A DNA stretch of 64,000 nt, from NCBI GenBank assembly GCA_009823505.1, contig VZQC01000544.1:2623603-2687602 (forward strand), read 5' to 3'. Of this stretch, positions 22,510-34,308 are shown in pieces (the first letter of the stretch is position 1; every line of letters starts with the position of its first letter). The position numbers and the translations under genes are program-made. Source of the stretch: Rhizomys pruinosus. Its lineage: Eukaryota > Chordata > Mammalia > Rodentia > Spalacidae. The notes below the pieces were generated by a model. It saw only the letters and a list, made by a program, of their open reading frames with translations, did not search any database and had not been told where the DNA came from.

Positions 22510-22732
22510 GTTCTTTATTTATTTTTATTTTATGTGTATGAGTGTCTTGCCTACATGTGTCTAAGTGCACCTGGGTCATATGAGGCTCTCAGAGGACAGA
22601 AGAGGGCATTGAATCCCCTGAAACTAGAGCTAATAACAGTTGTGAGCCAACATGTGGGTGCTGGGATTCAAACTCGGGTCCTCTACAAGAACAGCCAGTG
22701 CTCTGAAACACTGAGCCATCTCTCCAGTCCCT
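22510..22732 (-). mobile_element. older B3-like SINE
   Basis: Reverse complement of the SINE, with tgtgtatgagtgtcttgcct at the tail and gagccatctctccagtccc at the 5' end. It is more diverged than the copy 120 bp to its left. Confidence 0.88.
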
Positions 22733-22831
22733 CTATCTTTTAAAATACAGAAGTTTCTAAGGAAATGTAATATGCACTTATAAAGTGAGATTTGATTCAT
22801 ATTTTTTTCCCTTCAGTGACATGATGCCATG

Positions 22832-22921
22832 TAGAAAGAAGAAATGGTGAATGAAGGAATCAAAAAAGAGAGTAAAGTGAAAAGATGTCACATAGAAAGA
22901 AGAAATGGTGAATGAAGGGCT
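22832..22921. repeat. 61-bp local tandem duplication (about 1.5 copies)
   Basis: The block tagaaagaagaaatggtgaa occurs at 22832 and again at 22893, continuing through tgaagg. It lies outside recognised mobile elements. Confidence 0.8.
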
Positions 22922-22924
22922 GGG

Positions 22925-24577
22925 GAAAGGGAAAATAAAGGTAGATACTGACCAGATGGCTTGTTGTAAGTATCTGTTGTGTGGTAAACTCTGTAGTTCA
23001 CAGCAGTGCATATCCTTTAGTGGATTTTTAGCAAGGAAGTTGTTAGGCACACATAAAGGCTGAATATCACTAAACTTAATTTTAATAAACTCAGATCTAG
23101 TTTTAAGGGAAAGAAGGACAAAAATAAACAAAAATCTCAAAATTTTTCTTCTTTGAATATTCTTTTATGGTTAAGTCACCTTTCTCTCGAGAGGAGGCCT
23201 TTTTTGACTAAATTTTAGGAAGGTTAAGATAAAGAATCAGGCGACTCTGAGAGTAATAAAATCCGTGGAGAGGTTATGTCAGAGGTGCTTTGTAGGAAAC
23301 AGGAAGATGTGGATAGTGAGGGTCTGTTTTCTTTGTTGTAGTTGAATGTACCTTAGAGATAATTTAACTCAGCCAGCTCTCTCATTCTGCAGCAAAGGAA
23401 AGTGATGCTGAGAATGATAGATTTCTTGAGCTGATCCTAGCCCTACTCCATCAAGGAATAAAGGAAACAACTCTAATCTGTTCCATTTTTCCACAGTTAA
23501 ACTCATAGTGGGATATTGCACAGAAAGTGATAATACTTTATATTTGTATACAGCTTTATTTATAAATTTCTGAATACAACATTAGCAGTAAATGCATATT
23601 CTTTCTGCCTCTGAGACACTTAATAATATGCAGTCATATAATTTATTATCTGAACTGGGACACTTTGGGAATGAAAAGGGAAGACTGTTAATAGCTATTT
23701 GGGAACAATAGGCATACACTGGCAGTGTTCCACTCACCCTGGATGATGTGATCACTTGCTTTTCACCTAATTGCAGAATTTCCAAGGCCCAGCCCTACGT
23801 TAGGTTACAGTGTGAAAGTTTATGAGTTATATTTGGTCAAGAGACTGAAAGCTGTTACTCTGGTATCTAGAATGACAAAGCTGTGTTTGTCTTCTGCCCT
23901 CACACTTAGCACTTGTGTCCTCTGAAAGAAAGATTGACCTTAGACATCAAATGCCTTCCCACTGCTTAGGGGAACCTGCCCACTCAGAATTGTAACTGTT
24001 GGCCTTCAAGGAAAAAAGAGGAGCCAGCTACTCCTCCCAATCAGCCAAGGGAACATAACCAGAGACCACCATAAGGTGGGTCTCTCCTACCCTCCACTCT
24101 CCTGGGCAGAGATCACAGTGTCCATGCCAGGAAGGGAACTTTCTTGTATGGCCATGAAGGAGAGGAACATCAACATTCTTTATGTAACCCCCCCTCACCC
24201 ATTTGCTTTGTAAGTGAGCCCAATTAAACTGTGGTTTAGAGTCTGCTTCTCGAATTGCCTTTGAGACCATGGGAGGGGAAGGTGAGACGCTGAGTGGGCA
24301 CATACTTTCCAGAAGTACTTTTAGCAACAACTAATTTATATCCATCCTTGATGCATTGTGTTCAGTTCCATTCACCCAGTAATATACTTATTGAGAACCA
24401 GGTATCAGTGTTGAGAGATAAACTGTCAACTGATAAAGTCATTGAGGATTATTCAAACCAGATTATGAACTTTCACTAGTAAATTACAAGTCACTAAGCT
24501 GCTGAGTAGTTAATCCAATTGAGTAAAATGAAATTATTTTCAATAAAAAATTATTCCATTTCTGTTACCACTACTTC
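22925..24577. other. unassigned sequence, possible LTR-like part near 24050-24300
   Basis: No gene recognised. At 24180-24260 the order ttgctttgtaagtgagccca, then attaaactgtgg, then gagtctgcttctcg recalls an LTR R/U5 with a poly(A) signal, but no TG...CA borders or duplications could be fixed. The minus-strand frame 24028-24330 (100 codons) has no known motif. Confidence 0.35.
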
Positions 24578-24592
24578 AAAAGGTTCTTTCTG

Positions 24593-24841
24593 GGGGCTGG
24601 AGAGATGGCCTAGTGGTTGAGAGCACCAACTGCTCTTTCAGAGTACCCAGGTTCAATCCCCAGGACCCACATGGCAGCTGAGAACCGTCTGTAACTCCAA
24701 TTCCAGGAGAATTCCAGTTCCAGGGGAATCCTCTTCTGACCTCTGTGGCATTGCATGACACGGGTGCACAAACCTACATGCAGACAGTACATTCATACAC
24801 ATAAATAAATAAATAAAATTTTAAAAACATTTAAAAAAATA
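24593..24841 (+). mobile_element. young B3-like SINE, long subtype
   Basis: A clean 5' end and the long-subtype block (caattccaggagaattccag) are present; a small deletion removes the tgagaccc segment. The tail is (AAAT)n. Target duplications aaaggttctttctg at 24578-24592 and 24842-24855 are essentially perfect. Confidence 0.96.
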
Positions 24842-24855
24842 AAAGGTTCTTTCTG

Positions 24856-26221
24856 AACTTTGATTTGTTCTTTAGTACTTAGCTCTCTCAGGATTATAAA
24901 TAGCAGAAATTACTGGCTTTTGCTTTGGTGGGTGTGCTGTATGGACTTGGAGAACAGCCGATTCTGTCCTATTTAAACACTTAGGTAAGTGTTTCTCAAT
25001 CAGGGACAGCACCACCTCTAAAATAGTTGATAATATCTGGAGACACTTTTATATGTCTTACATGAAGGAAGGGATGTTACTGGAATCCTATGGGAAGAGG
25101 CCAAACCCATGGCTATCCTTCAACAATGAACAAGTTAGCCTGGATAAAAAATTAATATCCAGCCCAGAAAATCAATGGTACTATTGAGAAACCCTGAGTT
25201 AGATCAAGATGGTATTTTCGACACTATATAACACTACTATTTCTATTTGGGGTCTTACAAAACAGATCTTGAGACAAGAACTGGGATAAAGAAAGAAAGG
25301 GAGAATAAACACAAAAGAAAAGGAAAAGAAAAGACATTTAGTTCATTTTGTGTTGCTGTAATAAAATGTCTAAATCTAGAAGGGGTGTTACTACAATTAC
25401 CTAAACAAAAACTCTGACTCTTAAATTTAGTTTTTAAGAGTGGACCCAAACTTGGAGGAGACGCGTTCTCCCAGGTATCTCTTGGAAATATCTGTCTCTT
25501 GGAACTCTGTTCTCTTAGCCCCCACCCATGATTTTATTCAAAATTGCTCTCCAGCTGTAACTGAAGTACTACAAGTTTGGCTCTAACCTTGTCTTCACAG
25601 ACCACCTTGTCTTTTCATCCCTAGATCTAGAATATCTGATTCACCCAAGTTACACATCCTTCCCAGTCTTCACTGTATACAGTAGAGATGGGTGCACAGG
25701 ATTTCAGTGTTTTGATATTTTAATTCTCAAGCATGCTCACATGTGTTTCTTTCTTTCTTTTTTTTATTGAGTGGAATACCAAATTGAGTTGACCAAGGAA
25801 GCAAGATCAGGTGCCTAGGTAATAAGACACAGAGCACATGATTTTGCTGGGATTAATTAAAGTCATCAGTCCAGGTTCAGGAATGCATCTGGGCCTTTCC
25901 TTAAACAAGTCTTATGGGTAGTGGTGTGATTAAAAGGTTAGAATTTCTTGTTATAAACCAAGGTTCATGTTTTAGAGAGTCTGAAGGAAAAGAGTGTCTC
26001 CTGTTTCTTACAGTACGTGATTAGGCAGCTGCATTTATTGAACTCTGGAGAGGCCCTACCAGCTGCATTTCAACATGCCAGAGAAGAGGAAGAGGAACCA
26101 GTCACATGCCGAATGGCTTATGTTTGAGTCAGGAGTTGAGACACCCAGCAACCAGGCTCACTATTTTTATTGTTATTCTTATTTTTACTTTTGTTTTTGT
26201 TGTTACTGTTATTGTTGTTTT
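24856..26221. other. unassigned intergenic sequence
   Basis: No gene or RNA recognised. A region near 25345-25640 (ttgtgttgctgtaataaaat) may be a degraded MER-type repeat. Bases 26160-26221 are a T-rich simple stretch. Confidence 0.4.
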
Positions 26222-26233
26222 AAGACAGATCTG

Positions 26234-26464
26234 GGGGCTGGAGAGATGGCCTAGTGGTTAAGAGCGCTGACTGCTCTTGCAGAGGAGCCGTGTTTGATCC
26301 CCAGCACCCACATGGTGGCTGAGAACCATCTTTAACTCCAGTTCCAGGGGAATCTGACACCCTCTTCTGATTTCCGCGGCATTGCACAACATGGGTGCAC
26401 AAACCTACATGCACACAGTACATTCATACACATACAATAATGAATAAATAAATAATTTTTAAAA
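26234..26464 (+). mobile_element. young B3-like SINE, short subtype
   Basis: Perfect 12-bp duplications aagacagatctg (26222-26233 and 26465-26476) bound the element. The tail is (AAAT)n. The B-box region is mutated (gtgtttgatcc). Confidence 0.96.
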
Positions 26465-26476
26465 AAGACAGATCTG

Positions 26477-26787
26477 ATGCTATAGAATCCAAGTTGGCCT
26501 CAGTTTTCCACCAGATGTTCTACCTTGGCCCCCTAGAATGCTAGGTCTATGGGAATGGACCATCATGTTGCTTAATTGTTTTAAAAATAGCCTTATCTCC
26601 AAGGAATGAATCTATTCCCACTAGACCTGACCCACTTTGGAGAGACAGTATCAATCCTTTCATGAAGGCAGAGCCCATATTATCTCCCTTATTTCCTAAT
26701 GGCCCTTCATTAATCTCTGTATCTTAAATGCTTCAACACCTTTAGATAATTTCAGATTTGATCACTAAAGATGGCTGTGCCTTTTGC
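26477..26787. other. unassigned sequence
   Basis: No feature recognised between the two young SINEs on either side. Confidence 0.5.
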
Positions 26788-26802
26788 ATGGTTCCAGCTC
26801 TT

Positions 26803-27046
26803 TTTTTTAAATTTTATTTATTTTTGTATGTGTATGAGTGTACTGTCTGCATGCAGGTTTGTGCATCCCTGTCGTGCAATGCCGCGGAGGTCGGAAGAGG
26901 GTCTCGGATTTCCCTGGAACTGGAGTTCTCCTGGAGTTGGAGTTACAGATGGTTCTTAGCCACCATGTGGGTGCTGGGGATCGAACCCGGGTCCTCTGCA
27001 AGAGCAGTTGGTGCTCTTAACCGCTAGGCTATCTCTCCAGCCCCCA
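26803..27046 (-). mobile_element. young B3-like SINE, long subtype
   Basis: The reverse complement carries an intact gggttcgatcc B box and the long-subtype block. Fifteen-base duplications atggttccagctctt at 26788-26802 and 27047-27061 are perfect. Confidence 0.97.
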
Positions 27047-27061
27047 ATGGTTCCAGCTCTT

Positions 27062-29034
27062 ATCAGAAAGCCACAATATTCAAATAACTTGCTTTGTCCT
27101 CCCTTCTTGTGGGATGATAGAGACTTCCTGTTCTTTTGACCTCTGGATTCCTTCATAGTCCTCTGTTTAAATCTTCCAGTGCTTACAATATATCTTAAGA
27201 GTTCCCTGCGGTTTGGTATCCCTGACTCTGTCCTGATTCTTCTAAGCACTTGGCACATATCCATTCTCTAATCCATTTAACAATTCTGTGAAATAGACAC
27301 CATTACTTTCTCTCATTTTAGAAATGAGGAAAACAAAATAAGTAGAAATAATTAACCAGATTGTCCAAAGTTCCAACCAAAAGTAGGAGCCTGTAAGCAA
27401 AACTGTCAAGTTCCAGATCCTAAAATCTTAGCCACTAAATCACATTGTCTCTCTTCAGAATCAAGTCATTCACCCTTGAACCCAAATATTTCTAACTGAA
27501 GAATTCTTCCCTCAACTGTGAGTTCAAGGTCATTGGTGTCCTGCCAAATGTCTTTGCTGATGCTTCTATTTTTAGTAGGGTGAGTAGCCAAAGGACTGTT
27601 TGTGTTACCCTCCATGAACTCCAAGGTCCATCTTGCTTTCTCTTGTTCATGTTCCCTCCTCTCTGTTCCCTCTCTAGATCTCCTACCAAGCTCTCCTTCA
27701 CTGAGGACTGTTAGTTCCATTTAATGGACTCAGTGTAACCAGATGAAGTACCTATTCTGATTTTGTTGCTTAATTCATTTTTGTCTCTTCCAATTGGCAC
27801 AGGGCAGCTGAGAGATATGTTTCACAACACATTGAATTTTCTAAAAATGAATTGAATATTTCCCAGAAGCGTTGTACTATCTTTCCCAATAAAGAACTGC
27901 TGTAAATACACATTGCCTCTTCACATGAGATTTTGGAGATGTATAATTTTATAACTCTGCCCATATTTTCTTTTACGGCATTCTTTATTTGAAATATCTT
28001 TCTTTCTCTTTCATGTTGTAAAAGCCTATTTATCTTGAAAGGCAAGGTCTAGTTTAAATGTTGTCTGATTGGGCTTTTCCATGACTCCTTTCCCACTTTT
28101 CTCTGTATTCTAAACAAAGTAAATCTCTTCCTTGCTTTTGCTCTCAGTCAACTTGTTCAACTCTCTGGCCAATTTCACAGTGTGATCCTTTCTGTCCCCT
28201 GAATGAAGTTGACAGTTGAGAGCTGAGCCTTGTTGTCATGTTCTCTGTCATAACCCTACACATGTCTAGCAGAGTTCAAAGGTAGTTGGGTTGAGCTCTG
28301 TTCTAGAAAATCTCAAATCTAGATGATGAAGAGCAGGCCCCATTTAGTGAAGACTGAACAGGTGCAACTCTCTTCCTTATAGAACCACTGGATTTTGCTC
28401 TTTTAACTTGATATGTTACAAAATGTGGGATTTGGTGATTTTCATGATAAGAAATTTGTAGTCTAGTTGCTGAATTATAACCCAGACTTATGTACAGTAA
28501 TAGAAAAAAACACTCAAATGTCTTTTTTCCTTTCTATTTCCCTTATAGAAATATAATACTATTATGAAGAAAGGTGAATTGGTGGTAACAAAATGTTATC
28601 TTGGAACTATTATTTACATATTCAGTAATGGAAAGTATGCACTCTTGAATCAGCAATAGGTTATAAATAAATTTGGTTTTAGTGGAACAAAGTTTGTTTT
28701 TTATTCCTATGGAGAAGAAATTAATGTGTGTAATCTTAGCCTGTTCAAGACCAGATTGGGTATTATGGTTGTGACTTTTAGCAACTGGTAGTTATGATGA
28801 CACCCACATAAGGTTCATTAACGAGTTAATGGGTTTACTGAAGAGTTAATAAGAGTTCATCATTAAGAAGTTAGTTTTTTAAAAAAGAGTTTGTAATTCC
28901 TTGACTAATATGTTACCAGACATTAATTTCGGATGGTTTATGAAGCTAATCATTTACTACAATGCATCAGTAGCTATATAGATAGAGAAACTGGAATAAC
29001 AAAGATGCAGCACTCATCCATAAGACCAACACCA
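27062..29034. other. unassigned intergenic sequence
   Basis: Nearly 2 kb with no recognised repeat, the longest such stretch here. Open frames do not exceed 102 codons and none has a known motif or splice-supported context. Confidence 0.5.
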
Positions 29035-29320
29035 TAGACTTTAGTCAGTGGCTTAAACACATGAGAAATACATTTCATATAGGGACAGAGCCTGAAAGTT
29101 CAAGATGAAGGAACTGACAAATTTGGCGTTTGAGGAAGGCACATTTCATTGCTAGCAGGCCACACGGTTCTTTTCTTTATGACCTCCTGAGCTTGGGGGG
29201 GGGGTGCATGATCAGAGGTCTTTCTGGGGCTTCTCTTGTAAGGGCATTACGTCAGTTACTTTACTCATTACTTACAAGAGAGTAAGAGGGGAGTGATGAT
29301 GGTCAAAGCACATTATATAC
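29035..29320 (+). repeat. possible ancient mammalian interspersed repeat
   Basis: The order tcagtggcttaaacacatga, then agttcaagatgaaggaactg, then ggccacacgg resembles a widespread old mammalian MER/LTR-type repeat. I cannot name the family, and divergence is high. Confidence 0.3.
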
Positions 29321-29492
29321 ATATTTGTCAGCAGATCCCACCACGGAAGAATCAGGGAAGAAGATAATCTGACTCGGACTCTGTCCACTCAGACAGTTCA
29401 CCATGAACACTAATGTGATCCTCACATCTACTCATGTTTGCATTGCAGTGTCTCATGGCCTCAGGATTTTCAATTTTTCAGTAAATGATTAT

Positions 29493-30563
29493 CATGTGTT
29501 CCTCCGCTCATTGCTACGTTCAGCTCTTTGGTACGGTCATTTGTTCCTTCCTCTATTCATTGGTACGTTCATTTGTACCTTCCTCCACTCTTTGGTACGT
29601 TCATTTGTTCCTTCCTCTGCTCTTTGGTATGGTCATTTGTTCCTTCCTCCATTCATTGGTACATTCATTTGTTCCTTCCTCCGCTCTTTGTACGTTCATT
29701 TGTTCCTTCCTCCGCTAATTGGTACGTTCATTTGTTTCTTCCTCCGCTCTTTGTACGTTCATTTGTTCCTTCCTCCGCTCTTTGTACATTCATTTGTTCC
29801 TTCCTCCACTCTTTGGTACATTCATTTGTCCCTTCCTCCCCTCTTTGGTACCTTCATTTGTTCCTTCCTCCTCTCTTTGGTACGTTCATTTGTTCCTTCC
29901 TCCGCTCATTGGTACGTTCATTTGTTCCTTCCTCCTCTCTTTGGTACCTTCATTTTTCCTTCCTCTGCTCTTTGGTACGTTCATTTGTTCCTTCCTCCGC
30001 TCTTTGTATGTTCATTTGTTCCTTCCTTCGCTCATTGGTATGTTCCTTTGTTCCTTCCTCCGCTCACTGGTAAGTTCATGTGTTCCTTCCTCCACTCACT
30101 GGTAAGTTCGTTTGTTCCTTCCTCCTCTCTTTGGTACGTTCGTTTGTTTCTTCCTCCTCCCTTTGGTACGTTCGTTTGTTCCTTCCTCCGCTCTTTGTAC
30201 GTTCGTTTGTTCCTCCTCTCTTTGGTACGTTCGTTTGTTCCTTCCTCTGCTCTTTGTACGTTCATTTGTGCCTTCCTCTGCTCACTGGTAAGTTCATGTG
30301 TTCCTTCCTCCTCTCTTTGATACGCTCATTTGTTCCTTCCTCCTCTTTGGTACGCTCGTTTGTTCCTTCCTCCTCTCTTTGGTACGCTCGTTTGTTCCTT
30401 CCTCCACTCTTTGGTACGCTCGTTTGTTCCTTCCTCCTCTCTTTAGTACGCTCGTTTGTTCCTTCCTCCACTCTTTGGTACGTTCGTTTGTTCCTTCCTC
30501 TGCTCATTGGTACGTTCATTTGTTCCTTACTCTGCTCACTGGTACGTTCATTTGTTCCTTCCC
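29493..30563. repeat. 31/32-bp minisatellite, about 33 units
   Basis: The unit is tacgttcatttgttccttcc followed by tccgctctttgg (32 bp); several copies lack one g (31 bp). Variants cluster by position: cattt units dominate at 29530-30080, cgttt units from about 30110, and tacgctcg units at 30320-30470. The unit has no stop in any forward frame, so long overlapping open frames (up to 305 codons at 29403-30320) appear in all three. They are repeat artefacts. Confidence 0.96.
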
Positions 30564-30646
30564 TTTCCTCCTCCTTTCTTTTCCTTTCCTTCCCTTTCTT
30601 CTTCTTTCCCTCTCCCTCCCTCCTTCTCCTCTCTCTTTCTCTCTGA
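30564..30646. repeat. polypyrimidine tract
   Basis: Almost pure C/T, continuing from the minisatellite's own pyrimidine-rich units and ending at the B1-like segment. Confidence 0.9.
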
Positions 30647-30647
30647 T

Positions 30648-30745
30648 TCTTTTGAGACAAGAATCTCATTGTAACCCATGCTGCCTTAAACTCATCACCA
30701 CCCTGCCTCGAGCTCTGGTGTCCTGTGATTTCCTGTGCACTGCCT
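30648..30745 (-). mobile_element. old B1-like SINE
   Basis: The stretch ttttgagacaagaatctcat, then catgctgccttaaactcatc and ctgcctcgagctctgg, is the reverse complement of an early 7SL-derived monomer (B1 or proto-B1). Confidence 0.65.
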
Positions 30746-30844
30746 TGTCTGCCTATCCCTTGTTTCTAATGGTAGTTATGAATATCACCCCTACCTGCTT
30801 CCAAGAGTCTTCTTATTTTATTTAACATTTTAAAGTTAATATGA

Positions 30845-31015
30845 TTATTATTGACAAATGTAAAGTAGGGGTAGCCTTTGTTTTATTTTCATTGAGAAGC
30901 CATTTATGCCAGCACCATTTACTAAATAATTCATTTTTCCTCTGAATTATAAATTTGTTATATGTCAAATTCCCATATATACTGCAATATATTTCTGAAC
31001 TCTCATAGTTTTTTT
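30845..31015 (-). mobile_element. ancient L1 ORF2 fragment
   Basis: The part gagaagccatttatgccagc followed by accatttactaaataattc is the reverse complement of the ORF2 segment before the C-terminal third. Short and diverged. Confidence 0.6.
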
Positions 31016-31124
31016 TTTTATTTTCAACAAAAGGAATCCAATGCAGAAAAATACATAAATATACCTGTGTTTTGTCAACTTTTAACACTGAACACAATTA
31101 GGAAAAAATTAAGACCCACTTTAT

Positions 31125-31322
31125 ATTTACTATGTGTGTGTGGTGGGGGGGCGGAATATAGGCACATGAGTATAGCCAGTGGAGGACAGAGACAGCATCA
31201 TAATCCGTAGGGCAAGAGTTGCAAGTAGCTGTCAGCTATTTGCCATAGGTGTGGAAAACAAATTTGAGTCTTCTGGAAAAGCAGTACCTTCTTTTCACGA
31301 CTGAGCCTTCTCTCCAGGCCCC
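31125..31322 (-). mobile_element. diverged B3-like SINE
   Basis: It ends gagccttctctccaggccc (reverse complement of the 5' end) and has a TG-rich tail side at 31130-31150. The body is heavily substituted. Confidence 0.55.
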
Positions 31323-31539
31323 CGAAGAAAAATTGAAAGTATTGTGCTGTTTGCTTTTCCCCTCATTAGCACATGACAATTTACACAGATGCTACAGTTT
31401 GAACCTAGAATTCCCCTAGAGGATCTGGTGATAAAGGTTGATGGTGCTACTAGAAGTGTAGCATCTCTGAGAAGCAGGAATTAGTTGGAGAATTTAGATC
31501 ACTGGAGGTGTGTTCTTGAAGGGGATATAAAAGTCACAA

Positions 31540-31815
31540 TCTCTCTCCCTCTCCTTCTCCCCCTCTCCCTCTCCCACTCTCCCCCTTCTCCTCCCCCTCT
31601 TCCTACCCCTTCCCCTCTCCCTCCCCTTCCCCTCCCCCTCTCCCTCTCCCCTTTCTCCTCTCCCTCTCCCCCTTCCTCTCTCCCTCTCCCTCCTCCTCCT
31701 CTCCCTCTCCTCCCTCTCTCCCTCCCTTTCCCTTCTCCCTCTTCCTTCCCCCTCCCCTCCTCTCCCTCTCCTCCCTCTCCTCACTCTCCTCACTCTCCTC
31801 CCTCTCCTCACTCTT
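31540..31815. repeat. 275-bp homopyrimidine (CCCTCT-type) tract
   Basis: Almost uninterrupted C/T with ctccct and ctcctc periodicity; only single purines near 31575, 31607 and 31770-31810 break it. The minus-strand frame through it is a low-complexity Arg/Gly/Glu string and not a protein. Confidence 0.95.
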
Positions 31816-32374
31816 CCCTTACCCCCACTTCTGACTACCATAACGTAAACTGTCTTCTTTGTCCCCTTCCACTGTGCACTTCTCATGGTATTCTCCCTTG
31901 CTTGTCTTAGGCCTGACGGCAGTGGGGCCAAATGACCATAAATAGGAATCACAAAGATTTGGCTCACAAGCCAAAATAAACCTTTGCTACTTATAAGGTG
32001 ATACTCAAGTACTTTATCATAGTGATAGAAAGATGACTAACTCAATATGCCATATTTAAACAGTTTAGTTCATATAAGTGCAAACAAGATGGTGCATACA
32101 CACACATTTTCAGCTAGCTGCTGACATGGACACCATCTGAAATCACAAACTCTAAGGACTTAAGAACTGGTAAGCATTCTGGCCTGACATAGCAACCAGT
32201 ACAAGCAATCTCTTGTGACCACTGCTACATGTCAAAGTTTACTCTCTTGGTTGAACACAAATCCATCACTATCACTACAATGTTATTCACAAAAAATTTG
32301 GTGTCATGGAACAAAAATTTTCTCGGTATAATTAAATACTGAGGGATATAAGTAAAATTTTCTTGTCATGACTT
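31816..32374. other. unassigned sequence
   Basis: No gene or clear repeat recognised. Confidence 0.5.
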
Positions 32375-32640
32375 TTTAAAATAATGTTCTTTATTCTCTG
32401 AATATTTCAAACATTTATACTATCCATCTACCATTACCTCTGTTCCCCTAGTGACCTCAACCCTGTTTCCCAAATTCAGGGGCTCTTTTTTTGTTATTAA
32501 TAACCCTGAGACAAATCAGTGCTGTCCATGTCTGTGCACATGGGTGTGGTCATCCACTGGAACATGAGAAATCTTTGAGTGTCTCAAAGAAGCTCTAGGG
32601 GAAAGTTTGCATATTAGGCCTTGTCATCCCCCTTGACTGA
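32375..32640 (-). mobile_element. probable Lx-type L1 3' UTR fragment
   Basis: The order gtgctgtccatgtctgtgca, then ggtcatccactggaacatga, then catcccccttgactga parallels the rodent Lx 3' UTR in reverse orientation. Assignment is by recall of the family and by layout similarity to 8640-8800; it is not supported by a long alignment. Confidence 0.45.
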
Positions 32641-33391
32641 TTACTTAGAGATATGAAGAAAAAATTGAGTTCTTTTTTTTCCCAACTGAGATTACCTGTT
32701 TTTAAGGTGAATTTATCTTTCTTCTAAGAATTGAAACCTAAGTTTACCTAAACTGAAAATTGAGTTATCATCTTGCACGAAAAACTACTATTTAAAAATA
32801 TGAGCATTTTATCAATTAACCCATTTCATTAACACTACATCTAGCAATGTGGTTAGTTTTGTAATAGTCCTGAATTTACTCTGTGGTTTGCTTTCTGTGA
32901 TACCATATGTTGCAAATATGGTAAGGCAAAGTAGCCAAGTTATATTAGAAAGGAGCATACCCTGTACCAATTAGAGAAACATTTTCTTTTCCATATTTCT
33001 TAGTACTTTGGGATTCTTAATAATCTTTGTGATTATCTTATATTCACTAATATCTGGCTAATTAACATGGAATAGCAAAGGATAATTTTCTCTTCATCAT
33101 ATTTTCTTTGGGTGAGTTACAGATTGTCTGTTTTTTCTTTTTCTGTTCTCATGCTATCATAATTGAGGGTATTTGAGGCTTTTCCTTTTCCTGAGGCATT
33201 TTTCTTGCCTCTGTTAATATGAAAAGCTAGGTAAGAAAAGAAGTCATATTTGGAAAACAAGAAAAAAAATCTAAGATTAAAGCATATTTATATCATTATA
33301 AGTGAATTTTTTCTCTTTCTTTAATGACTGACTGGCCAATGCAAAAGCACCAGTTATAAACATGTTTATTAAATTACTGCTTAAAATAGTT
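32641..33391. other. AT-rich unassigned sequence
   Basis: No feature recognised. Confidence 0.5.
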
Positions 33392-33632
33392 TTAGGAGGT
33401 AGGGAAGATGGTTCAGTCAGTAAAGTGCTTGCTGTACAACCATGAGGACCTGAATTCAGATTCCCAGTACTCATGTAAAGCCAGGCATGATAGTGTATGT
33501 CCATGACCCCAGCACTGGAAAGGCAGAAGCAGGCAGATCCTGGAAGGTCACTGGCTAGCCATATAAATCTACCTGTACCAGTGAGCTTTATGCTCAGTGA
33601 GGAGCACATTACATTCGCCATTAACCTCTGGC
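33392..33632 (+). mobile_element. B4 SINE (ID head fused to B1 body)
   Basis: The first half (agatggttcagtcagtaaag, cttgctgtacaacc) is ID-like and the second half (aagccaggcatgatagtgta, caggcagatcctggaaggtc) is B1-like. That fusion defines B4/RSINE1 elements. It is followed by a CA microsatellite in place of an A tail. Confidence 0.8.

Positions 33633-33672
<40 letters not shown>
33633..33672. repeat. (AC)n microsatellite
   Basis: About 20 perfect AC units between a B4 tail and an ID element. Confidence 0.97.
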
Positions 33673-33675
<3 letters not shown>

Positions 33676-33681
33676 CTTTAA

Positions 33682-33765
33682 AAGGCTGGGAATATAGCTC
33701 AGTGGTTTAGCACTTGCCTGTCCCTAAGTTTAATTACCAGCACCATCAAAACAACAAGAAAATAT
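33682..33765 (+). mobile_element. ID SINE (BC1/tRNA-Ala-derived)
   Basis: The order ggctgggaatatagctcagt, then ggtttagcacttgcctgtcc, then ccagcacc matches an ID element with its internal A box. The B box is degraded. A short A-rich tail follows. Confidence 0.8.
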
Positions 33766-33864
33766 AAGTTTAAAAGTGTCTTTGTATTTTAATGTGTCAT
33801 GTTTATAGAGTATAAACACATTGCTCAACAGCTTTTCTTTTTAAATTTTTAATTTATTATTTTA

Positions 33865-34090
33865 TTTTTTATTTATTTATTTATTTATTTTATGTGTATG
33901 AGTGTACTGTCTGCATGTAGGTTGGTGCACCCGTGTCGCACAATGCCATGGAGGTCAGAAGAGGGCATCGGATTCTCCTGGAAATGGAGTTAAAGATGGT
34001 TCTTAGCCGCCATGTGGGTGCTGGGAATCGAACCCAGGTCCTCTGCAAGAGCTATTGGTGCTCTTAACTGCTGAGCCATCTCTCCAGCCC
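33865..34090 (-). mobile_element. B3-like SINE, short subtype
   Basis: Reverse complement with a (TTTA)n tail at left and ctgagccatctctccagccc at right. It inserted into the A-rich tail of the older SINE beside it; ttattattt-like repeats near 33853 and 34091 may be the target duplication. Confidence 0.92.
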
Positions 34091-34101
34091 TTATTATTTA
34101 A

Positions 34102-34308
34102 TTTTTTTGAGTATGACTATGAGTGTACTGCCTGCATATATGTAAGTGCACCTGTGTCATGCAATGCCCATGGAGGTTAGAAGATGGCATTGGATCCCTT
34201 GGAACTCGAGTTTCAGACAGTTATTGTCATGTAGGTAATGGGATTCAAACCCAGGTCTTCCATAAGAGCAACCAGTGCTCTTTACCAGTGAGCCATCTCT
34301 CCAGCCCC
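34102..34308 (-). mobile_element. older B3-like SINE
   Basis: Same orientation and family as its neighbour but more diverged (cctgcatatatgtaagtgca, gagccatctctccagcccc). The two stand head to tail. Confidence 0.88.

Noticed and set aside
27062..29034. Possible host exons in the longest non-repeat stretch
   Set aside because: No long frame, no convincing splice-bounded conserved peptide, no CpG island or promoter; nothing to support a gene.
29403..30320. 305-codon plus-strand open frame with repeated RSFVPSS-type peptides
   Set aside because: All three forward frames are open because the 31/32-bp minisatellite unit has no stop codon; the frame shifts with every 31-bp unit and there is no gene context.
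31494..31967. 157-codon Arg/Gly/Glu-rich minus-strand frame
   Set aside because: It is the translation of a CCCTCT-type polypyrimidine tract; low complexity, no protein domain.
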